From Betaproteobacteria bacterium (GTDB lineage Bacteria > Pseudomonadota > Gammaproteobacteria > Burkholderiales > SG8-39): 10,302 nucleotides of DNA. The stretch is taken from assembly GCA_029858545.1 (NCBI GenBank), contig JAOUFA010000103.1:1-10302 (forward strand), written 5' to 3'. A program made the position numbers and the translations under genes. Under the pieces are notes generated by a model that worked only from the letters and a program-made list of their open reading frames with translations, made no database searches and was not told the origin of the DNA. The stretch's first letter is position 1, and every line of letters starts with the position of its first letter. Of this stretch, positions 1 to 6,478 are shown one piece after another.

Positions 1-1348
1 GGCGCTGCGCGAGCACCAGGCGCAGGGAGAGCGCCGCCATATAGCGCGGCACCCCCATGTCGAGCAGGCGCATCGGCGTCGAGAGCGCGTCGTTGGTGTG
101 CACCGTAGAGAGCACCAGGTGGCCGGTGAGCGCGGCGCGCAACCCGATCTGCGCGGTTTCCTCATCGCGCATCTCGCCCACCAGCACCACGTCGGGGTCG
201 TGGCGCAGCACCGAGCGCAGCACCTTGGAGAAACTCAGATCGATCTTCGTATTCACCTGCACCTGGCTGACTCCGGGCAGCCGGTACTCGACCGGGTCTT
301 CGACGGTCACGATCTTGCGGTCGAGGGTGTTGATTTCCGAGAGCGCGGCGTACAGCGTCGTCGTCTTGCCGCTGCCGGTCGGCCCGGTCACCAGGATCAT
401 CCCGGCCGAGCGGTGGATCGCCGCGCGCACCCGTTCGAGGATGCGTGCCGACATGCCGAGCAGATCGAGCCCGCGCAGCCCCATGCTCTGATTGAGCAGG
501 CGCAGCACGAGCGACTCGCCGTACTGCACCGGCAGCGTGGAGACGCGCACGTCGATCTGCTGCTCGCGCACCCGCACGTTGAAGCGGCCGTCCTGCGGCA
601 GGCGCTTTTCCGAGATATCGAGTCCGGACATGATCTTCAGGCGCACCGCGAGCGCGGGACCGATCTTCGCGTCGGCCTCGGTTTGCGTCACCATTTGTCC
701 GTCGATGCGAAAGCGGATATGCACCCGCCGCTCCTCGGGTTCGATATGGACGTCGGAGGCGTTCACCTGGACGGCGTCTTCGAACAGCGTCTGCAGCAGG
801 CGCACCACCGGCGCATCCTCTCCCGAGAGATTCGCCCCCAGGGTTCGAAAATCGAACACGCCTTCGCCGACCTCCTGCTCCAGCTCGCGCGCGATGCCGC
901 TGATTTCCTCGGTGCGCCGGTAAACGCGGTCGATGCTCTGCATCAGCAGCGCCTCGTCGGCGACTGCGGGCAGCACCGGCCGGCGCAGATGGCGCGCGAT
1001 TTCGTCGTACGCATACAGGTCGGTCGGATCGGCCATCGCGACCAGATAGCCGTCGCGCCGGTCCTCGAGCACCAGCACGCGGTAGCGCCGCGCCTGGGTC
1101 TCGGGCAGGCGGCGCGCGACCTCGGGCGGGACGTTGACGAACTTGAGGTTGACGTAGGGAATGTTGAACTGGCGTGCGAGCGCCTCGCAGATTCTCTCCG
1201 CGGTCACATAGCCCTTTTCCACCAGCGTGCGCCCGAGCTTGCGCCCGCTGCGGCGCTGCTCGTCGAGCCCCTCGCGCAACTGGTCTTCGGTGATCAGTTT
1301 TTGCTGCACCAGCAGGTCGCCGATGCGGATCTTTTCCGGTTTGCCCAA
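1..1348 (-). CDS. GspE/PulE-family (MshE-like) pilus/secretion assembly ATPase with N-terminal c-di-GMP-binding MshEN domain; C-terminus cut off by window edge
   Basis: This is a cytoplasmic hexameric ATPase of the type that powers type IV pilus extension or type II secretion. The frame is open from a TTG at 1348 to the window edge (449 whole codons) without a frameshift. Residues 8-31 and 37-60 form two 24-residue MshEN motifs (R/K-[IL]-G-x-x-L ... Q) split by the 5-residue spacer RRSGR, the signature of c-di-GMP binding in MshE-type ATPases. The Walker A motif GPTGSGKT is at residues 322-329, the Walker B region DPDVVLVGEMRD at 384-395, and the His-box HTN at 417-419. Related proteins run to about 570 residues, so the last hundred or so, including the usual Cys-rich zinc motif, lie outside the window. 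No ATG occurs between the upstream in-frame TAG and the MshEN motif, so TTG is the chosen start, with GGGG seven bases upstream. It is divergent from the Ser/Thr kinase gene. Whether it serves MSHA-like pili, other type IV pili or secretion cannot be decided here. Confidence 0.93.
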   Translation of the reverse strand, partial: MGKPEKIRIGDLLVQQKLITEDQLREGLDEQRRSGRKLGRTLVEKGYVTAERICEALARQFNIPYVNLKFVNVPPEVARRLPETQARRYRVLVLEDRRDGYLVAMADPTDLYAYDEIARHLRRPVLPAVADEALLMQSIDRVYRRTEEISGIARELEQEVGEGVFDFRTLGANLSGEDAPVVRLLQTLFEDAVQVNASDVHIEPEERRVHIRFRIDGQMVTQTEADAKIGPALAVRLKIMSGLDISEKRLPQDGRFNVRVREQQIDVRVSTLPVQYGESLVLRLLNQSMGLRGLDLLGMSARILERVRAAIHRSAGMILVTGPTGSGKTTTLYAALSEINTLDRKIVTVEDPVEYRLPGVSQVQVNTKIDLSFSKVLRSVLRHDPDVVLVGEMRDEETAQIGLRAALTGHLVLSTVHTNDALSTPMRLLDMGVPRYMAALSLRLVLAQR

Positions 1349-1355
1349 TTGGAAA

Positions 1356-1360
1356 CCCCA
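1356..1360 (-). promoter_or_regulatory. Ribosome binding site supporting the TTG start of the MshE-like ATPase
   Basis: On the minus strand TGGGG lies seven bases before the TTG at 1348. The frame carries a TAG about 50 bases upstream and no ATG or GTG in between, so this weak G-rich site together with the position of the conserved N-terminal motif decides the start. The ATG at 1361, just upstream of the TTG, is in another frame. Confidence 0.5.
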
Positions 1361-1457
1361 TGCAGGTGCCGCGCCGATTTGCCGGCCTGCCTAAGATAGT
1401 GGCTCGCGGCGCGCGCACGGGCCCGATAAACGGTACCAAAGCGACGCAATTCAGGGC

Positions 1458-1485
1458 TTAGGTCGCGCCGCGGCTTGCCGATAAT
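1458..1485 (+). promoter_or_regulatory. Possible sigma-70-type promoter for the Ser/Thr kinase gene
   Basis: GATAAT at 1480-1485 matches five of six bases of the -10 consensus. TTAGGT at 1458-1463 is a poor -35 candidate, spaced 16 bases away. Transcription would start near 1492, about 40 bases before the ATG at 1532. The -35 box is weak, so this is only a candidate. Confidence 0.25.
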
Positions 1486-1531
1486 CCCTGCGTATGCCCG
1501 ACTTTTCACAGACCCTCCCGGCGCACACCCC

Positions 1532-3976
1532 ATGAACACGGTCGCCGCGCCGCGCGCGCGCACACGCATCGGCCGCTTCGAGATCCTGCGCGAGCTGGGC
1601 CGCGGCGCGCAGGGCGCCGTGTATCTCGCGCAGGACAGCCGCCTCGAGCGCCAGGTCGCGCTGAAGACGCTCAACGTCGAGGGCTACGACGCGACCGAGC
1701 GCGCCGAGCTGACACGCCGGCTGGTCGACGAGGCGCGCATCGTCAGCAAGCTCCAGCACCCCAACCTGGTGGCGCTGTTCGACGCGGGCGAGGAGGACGG
1801 TACGCCCTATCTCGTGTTCGAATACGTCGAAGGCCGGACCCTCGCCCAGCACCTGCGCGAAGCGGGCACGCTCGACCCGGCCTCCGCCTGCGCGCTCACG
1901 CTCGCGGTGCTGCGCGGGGTGGCCGCCGCGCACGCCGGACGCGTCCTGCACCGCGACCTGAAGCCGGCCAATATCATGCTCGCGGCCGACCTGACGCCGC
2001 GCGTGATGGACTTCGGCATCGCCTGCAGCGCCGCCGCGGGCCCCGGCGCGAAGGGCGAGTTGATGGGCACCCCCTCCTACATGGCGCCCGAGACGATCGC
2101 CGACGGGCGCTTTCTGCCCGCGAGCGACGTGTTCTCGATCGGCGTGCTGCTCTACGAAATGCTCACCGGGAAACCGCCCGTCAAGGGTGCGAATCCCTAC
2201 GAGACCCTGAACCGCATTCTCACCGAGCAGTTCGCCCCGCCCTCGCGCGCCAATGCCCGGGTCGACGAACGGCTCGATGCGCTGGTGATGAAGGCGCTCG
2301 CGAAGAAGCCCGAGGACCGCTACGCCGACGCCGCGCACATGGCCGAGGAACTCGATGCCTACCTCGCACCGGCTGCGGCCGAGAACGGCGGCAAGGCCTC
2401 GGGAACCCTGGAATTCCTGCTGCGCCGCATGCGCCACAAGAGCGACTTCCCGGTCCTCTCGGGCACCATCAGCGCGATCAACCGCGTCACCACCTCCGAG
2501 CGCGAGCCCGTGAGCGCGCTGTGCAACGCCATCCTGAAGGACGTCGCGCTCACCGGCAAGCTTCTCAAGCTCGTCAACGCCGCCTGCTTCAAGCAGTTCG
2601 GCGGCTCGATCAGCACCGTGTCGCGCGCGGTGGCGATCCTCGGTTTCGACAACGTACGCAACATCGCGATGTCGCTATTGATGTTCGAGCATTTCAAGGA
2701 CCAGCCGAACGCCGCGTCGCTGCGCGACGAGATCTCGGCGAGCTACTTCGCCGGCATCATCGCGCGCGGCCTGGCGGCGAAACTCGGCGCGGGCAACGCC
2801 GAGGAGGCCTTCATCTGCGCGATGTTCCACCGCCTCGGGCGCCTGCTGGTGGCCTTCTACCTGCACGACGAGAAGGCGGCGATCGAGCGGCTCGCGCAGG
2901 CGCGCAACTGGGACGAAGCGCGCGCGGCGCGCGAAGTGCTGGGCCTCGGTTACGACGAACTCGCGATGGGCGTCGCGCGCAGCTGGAACTTCCCCGACCG
3001 CATCATCGACAGCATGCGCCCGGTGGCGGTCGCGGTGGCGAGCCGCGCCGGCTTCGAGCAGGAGCACCTGCGCGTGCTCGCCGCGCTGTCGCACGACCTG
3101 TGCGACACGGTGCGCGCGCCCGACGCGAAGGGCCGCGCGGCGCGCATCGATTCGATCGTGCGCCGCTACGGCAAGGGCACCGGCATCAACGCACGGCAGA
3201 TCGAGGCCGCGGTGAAGAATTCCTTCGAGTCGCTGTCGCGCGATGCCGCGGTGCTCGGCGCTCCGGCGGTGCTCGCGCCGCTGCTCGCGCGCGCGAAGGA
3301 GTGGAACGCCGAAGCGCCGGCCGAGACCTCGGGCGCCGCGGCCACGGTCGCCGCGCGCGATGACGACAAGACGCTCGTGCTTGGTACGCGCGACGCGGCG
3401 GCGGCGGCCTCGCCCGCGGCGGTCGCCGCGGCCGCGCACGCACCGCCCTTGCCCGGCGCGCACCGCACCGCGGTGATGTCGGCCGGCATCCAGGACATCA
3501 CCACCGTGCTCACCGGAGAATTCCGCCTGAACGACGTGCTGCACATGATCCTCGAGACGATCTACGGCGCGATCGGGTTCAAGCGCGTGCTGCTGTGCGT
3601 GCGCGATCCGAAGCGGCAGGTGCTCGCCGCGCGCTACGGCTTCGGCGACGACGCCGAGGCGGTGATCCGCGCGGGCTTCGGCGTGCCGCTCGCGGGTGCG
3701 CGCGACATCTTCTACGCCGCGACCGTGCAGGGCGCCGACCTGTGCATCGAGGACCTGGACGCGGAGAACATCCGCGCCTACGTGCCCGACTGGTACCGCC
3801 GCGTGCTGCGCGCGCGCGGTGTCGCCCTGTTCCCGCTCATCGTCAAGGGCAGCACGGTGGGGTTGATCTACGGCGACATCGATCTGCCCGGGCGGCTCGC
3901 GTTCAAACCCGATGAACTGAATCTGCTCAAGACCCTGCGCGGCCAGGCGGTGCTGGCGATCCGGCAGGCGGGCTAA
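1532..3976 (+). CDS. Ser/Thr protein kinase - HDOD - GAF fusion protein (814 aa)
   Basis: A soluble multi-domain signalling protein with no signal peptide or membrane span. Residues 14-280 are a Hanks-type (PknB-like) kinase with all key elements: Gly loop GRGAQG (23-28), Lys45, Glu67, HRDLKPAN (140-147), DFG (160-162), GTPSYMAPE (179-187). The kinase should therefore be active. Residues about 305-500 are an HDOD domain; the position often read as HD is HR (433-434), as expected for a non-catalytic HDOD. An Ala-rich low-complexity linker (about 595-640) leads to a GAF domain (about 650-812). The frame opens upstream from a TTG at 1475, but ATG 1532 starts right before the kinase fold and is preferred; no clear Shine-Dalgarno precedes it. 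Its stop TAA overlaps the stop of the convergent histidine kinase gene. HDOD proteins commonly act in signalling, motility and c-di-GMP networks. The substrate is unknown, but a link to the divergent pilus-type ATPase is plausible. Confidence 0.93.
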   Translation: MNTVAAPRARTRIGRFEILRELGRGAQGAVYLAQDSRLERQVALKTLNVEGYDATERAELTRRLVDEARIVSKLQHPNLVALFDAGEEDGTPYLVFEYVEGRTLAQHLREAGTLDPASACALTLAVLRGVAAAHAGRVLHRDLKPANIMLAADLTPRVMDFGIACSAAAGPGAKGELMGTPSYMAPETIADGRFLPASDVFSIGVLLYEMLTGKPPVKGANPYETLNRILTEQFAPPSRANARVDERLDALVMKALAKKPEDRYADAAHMAEELDAYLAPAAAENGGKASGTLEFLLRRMRHKSDFPVLSGTISAINRVTTSEREPVSALCNAILKDVALTGKLLKLVNAACFKQFGGSISTVSRAVAILGFDNVRNIAMSLLMFEHFKDQPNAASLRDEISASYFAGIIARGLAAKLGAGNAEEAFICAMFHRLGRLLVAFYLHDEKAAIERLAQARNWDEARAAREVLGLGYDELAMGVARSWNFPDRIIDSMRPVAVAVASRAGFEQEHLRVLAALSHDLCDTVRAPDAKGRAARIDSIVRRYGKGTGINARQIEAAVKNSFESLSRDAAVLGAPAVLAPLLARAKEWNAEAPAETSGAAATVAARDDDKTLVLGTRDAAAAASPAAVAAAAHAPPLPGAHRTAVMSAGIQDITTVLTGEFRLNDVLHMILETIYGAIGFKRVLLCVRDPKRQVLAARYGFGDDAEAVIRAGFGVPLAGARDIFYAATVQGADLCIEDLDAENIRAYVPDWYRRVLRARGVALFPLIVKGSTVGLIYGDIDLPGRLAFKPDELNLLKTLRGQAVLAIRQAG
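3973..3976. other. Tail-to-tail overlap of two convergent stop codons
   Basis: The plus-strand TAA (3974-3976) and the minus-strand TAG (3975-3973) share bases, so the two coding regions overlap by four bases. No room is left for an intergenic terminator, and I see no obvious GC hairpin with a T run in either flank. Transcripts from both sides must run into the opposite gene before ending, unless termination is factor-dependent. Confidence 0.9.
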
Positions 3977-6369
3977 GTCCCGCCCCCCGGCCGCCAGCCC
4001 GCGAGCCGCTCGCTTTCGCTCGCATCGGGCCGGAACACGAATTCAAACCACGCGCCGCCGCGCGTGCCGTAGGTAAACTGCGCGTCGAGTTGCGCGGCAA
4101 GCGCCGTCACCAGTTGCATGCCGAGCGACTCGCTGTGCGCCGGATCGAACCCCTCGGGCAGGCCGCGCCCGTGGTCGGCGACCCGCATCCTGATGCGCCC
4201 ATCGTCGAGCATCACGGCCTCGATGACGATCTCGCCGTCGGCGCCTTCGGCATAGGCATGCTTGAAGGCATTGGAAACCAGCTCGTTGAGGATCAACCCG
4301 CAGGGAATCGCCGCCTCGACCCCGAGCTGGAAATCGGCCACCTCCACGCGCAGCGGCACGCGCAGCGACAACGGCCGGTTGGTCTGCGTGAGCTGCCCCG
4401 CGAGCTGTACCGCGTACTGGCGAAAGCGGATGTCGCTCAGATTGTTCGATTGGTACAACTGCTCGTGCACCATCGCCATCGAGCGCACCCGGCTGGCGCT
4501 GTCCTGCAACAACTGGCGAACCTTGTGCTCCTTGACGCCGCGCTCCTGCATGGTCAGCAGACTCGCGACCACCTGCAGGTTGTTCTTCACACGGTGGTAG
4601 ATTTCCTTCAGCAGCACTTCCTTCTCGCGCAACGCCGCGCGAACGCGATCGTCCGCCAGCTTGCGTTCGGTAATGTCGTGCAGCGCGACCAGCATGCGCG
4701 CGGCCCGCCCGCCGGGACCGGCGACGGCGACGTGGCGCGAGGAAACCCAGCGCACTTCGCCGTCGGTGCGCACGATCCGGTACTCGAGCGCCTGCCCCGC
4801 GAGCGTCTCGATCGATTTCGCGCGCATCGCGAGAAAGCGCCCGCGATCCTCCGGGTGGACCTGTTCCCTGTAGAGCGGATATTGCCCGGTCGCGGCCGGC
4901 ACGGGTCCGCGCAGCCACTCGGGCGAGTCGCTCCACTCGATGCGATCGTTGACGACATCCCAGTCCATCACGATCAGGCCGGCGGCCGACTGGCCGATGC
5001 GCAAGCGCTCGGTCTGGCGCAGCAGGTCGGCCTCGACTTGTTTGTGCTCGGTGATGTCGGTGATCGAACCCGCCATGCGCAGCGCGCGACCCGCGCTGTC
5101 GCGCAGCGCCAGGCCGCGCGACAGGATCCAGCGGTCGCCGCCGTCCCTGTGCCGCATGCGCAGCTCGATGCGAAAAGGTTCGCCTTTCGTTATGTGACGC
5201 CGGATCGCCTCGTTCACCGCGGCCCGGTCCTCCGCATGCACCCGATCGAAGAACGATGCATCGACGTTTTCGATCTCCTCGTCGCGGTAGCCGAGGATCT
5301 CCTTCCAGCGCGGCGAGAGGTATTGCTCGTGCGTGATGAGGTTCCAGTCCCAGATGCCGTCGTTGCTGCCCTGTACCGCGAGCGCGAAGCGCTCCTCGGC
5401 CTGCGCGCGGCGCTGCAATTCCTGCAGCACCCGCCGCAACGCGAGCAGCAGGATCCCCAGCGCGGCGAGCGCGGCGACTCCCACCGCCCAGGCAATGCGC
5501 CGCCAGGGCGCCATCACGGCGGACCGCTTCAGCGTATTGGTGACGATCAGATTCCAGCCGGACACATGGCGGAACGATACAATGCGAGCCACCCCGTCAA
5601 CCGCCGACACGACCTCGACTGATCCGCTCGGCTCGGTCGCGACGCGCTCGCGGAAGGTCGCCGACCCCGAGATGTCTTTCGGCGCGCCGGCCACCTCCGG
5701 GAAGCGCGCGAGGACCGCGCCGTCGCCGCGCAACAGCGCCAGCGATGCTCCCTGATCCAGCGCGAGATCCTTGTAGAAACTCTCGAAATAGGCCGGCTCG
5801 ATCGCGGTGCCGATGATGCCCGCGAAGCGTCCATTGCCGTCCAGGATGCCGCGCGCAATCTGGATGCTCGGACGCCGCGTCACCGGACCGGGAATCACGC
5901 GGCCGATCTCCAGCCCGTCGCCACCGCTTTCCAGGATCTTGCGGAAGTGTTCCGTATCGCGCGCGTGCAGCTTGCCGATGTCGGCGCCGAGCGAAGTCGT
6001 GTGGCCGCGACCCGCGGCGTCATAGGTATACAGCGAGCGCACGAATTCGATCGCCGGTTTCTCGCGCCGCAACAGCGCGACCATCGCGGGGGAGCTGGGT
6101 CGCTCCAGCGCATGCGTTTCCGCGAGCCTGCGGCCGGTATTGCGCAACTGCAGGTCGAGCGCCGTGAACGTGCGCAACACATGTTCTTCCAGTGCCCGGG
6201 TCAGCGCACCGGTGTGCGCGACCGTCGCACGATGGATGTCGCGGTACTCCGACCAGAGGTACAGCGCCGACACGAGCACGGTGACGGCGACGATGCCCAG
6301 ATAGACCGCGATCAGGACGCCGCGCAGGCGGCGGTATTCGCGTCCGATGCGGGCAACGTCATGACTCAT
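3973..6369 (-). CDS. Membrane sensor histidine kinase: PDC/dCache-like sensor, two PAS, HisKA_2 and HATPase_c (798 aa)
   Basis: An inner-membrane hybrid-free histidine kinase. Membrane segments lie at about residues 16-38 and 291-311. The roughly 250 residues between them resemble the double-PDC periplasmic sensor of histidine kinases and diguanylate cyclases (for example RRPSIQIARGI at 165-175 and GIIGTAI at 184-190). Two PAS domains follow (about 327-445 and 455-570, each ending in a DIT-E motif). The HisKA_2 dimerisation box EIYHRVKNNLQ (589-599) has phospho-acceptor His592. The HATPase has its N box at NELVSNAFKH (695-704), DHGRGLP at 732-738 and SLGM at 748-751. No receiver domain is attached. 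The start ATG 6369 sits just before the first membrane helix; the frame stays open upstream over the neighbouring gene, but that extension has no homology-like pattern. No clear ribosome binding site is seen. It lies 109 bases downstream of the second kinase gene and is probably co-transcribed. The ligand is unknown. Confidence 0.93.
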   Translation of the reverse strand: MSHDVARIGREYRRLRGVLIAVYLGIVAVTVLVSALYLWSEYRDIHRATVAHTGALTRALEEHVLRTFTALDLQLRNTGRRLAETHALERPSSPAMVALLRREKPAIEFVRSLYTYDAAGRGHTTSLGADIGKLHARDTEHFRKILESGGDGLEIGRVIPGPVTRRPSIQIARGILDGNGRFAGIIGTAIEPAYFESFYKDLALDQGASLALLRGDGAVLARFPEVAGAPKDISGSATFRERVATEPSGSVEVVSAVDGVARIVSFRHVSGWNLIVTNTLKRSAVMAPWRRIAWAVGVAALAALGILLLALRRVLQELQRRAQAEERFALAVQGSNDGIWDWNLITHEQYLSPRWKEILGYRDEEIENVDASFFDRVHAEDRAAVNEAIRRHITKGEPFRIELRMRHRDGGDRWILSRGLALRDSAGRALRMAGSITDITEHKQVEADLLRQTERLRIGQSAAGLIVMDWDVVNDRIEWSDSPEWLRGPVPAATGQYPLYREQVHPEDRGRFLAMRAKSIETLAGQALEYRIVRTDGEVRWVSSRHVAVAGPGGRAARMLVALHDITERKLADDRVRAALREKEVLLKEIYHRVKNNLQVVASLLTMQERGVKEHKVRQLLQDSASRVRSMAMVHEQLYQSNNLSDIRFRQYAVQLAGQLTQTNRPLSLRVPLRVEVADFQLGVEAAIPCGLILNELVSNAFKHAYAEGADGEIVIEAVMLDDGRIRMRVADHGRGLPEGFDPAHSESLGMQLVTALAAQLDAQFTYGTRGGAWFEFVFRPDASESERLAGWRPGGGT

Positions 6370-6478
6370 CGCGCGGCACCATTGCCGCGGACGTTTCCAG
6401 TATCCCCGCCATGTCCCCGCGCGGCACCCCGGATCGTCAACGCCCACCGCACCGCTTGCCTCATGCGCTGCCCCTTGC
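6370..6478 (-). other. 109-base gap between the two histidine kinase genes
   Basis: The longest spacer within the minus-strand gene cluster. I see no convincing promoter; TTGACG occurs but has no properly spaced -10 box. No terminator hairpin with a T run is present. A 10-base direct repeat (GCGCGGCACC on the plus strand, near 6371 and 6420) is probably chance in such GC-rich DNA. A reading frame in phase with the downstream kinase remains open through the gap, but no good start codon extends the gene. Confidence 0.5.

Larger units (their letters stand above)
1349..1531. other. Divergent intergenic region between the MshE-like ATPase and the Ser/Thr kinase gene
   Basis: These 183 bases separate two divergent starts and must hold the promoters of both genes unless one start is misplaced. 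I see no RNA gene and no convincing operator palindrome. The region is less uniformly G+C-rich than the coding sequence and contains short A/T patches near 1394-1398, 1426-1440 and 1480-1490. Confidence 0.6.

Noticed and set aside
98..1439. Long open frames on both strands (433 codons plus, 425 codons minus) over the ATPase
   Set aside because: Both are out of frame with the true gene, which runs off the window edge. Only the frame starting at TTG 1348 shows MshEN, Walker A, Walker B and HTN motifs.
1475..1531. 19-codon N-terminal extension of the Ser/Thr kinase from a TTG
   Set aside because: It adds a sequence unrelated to the kinase fold, overlaps the likely promoter region and has no ribosome binding site; ATG 1532 gives a normal kinase N-terminus.
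4090..5622. 510-codon plus-strand open frame antisense to the downstream kinase
   Set aside because: Same type of codon-bias shadow; no recognisable motif, and the opposite strand encodes PAS, HisKA_2 and HATPase.
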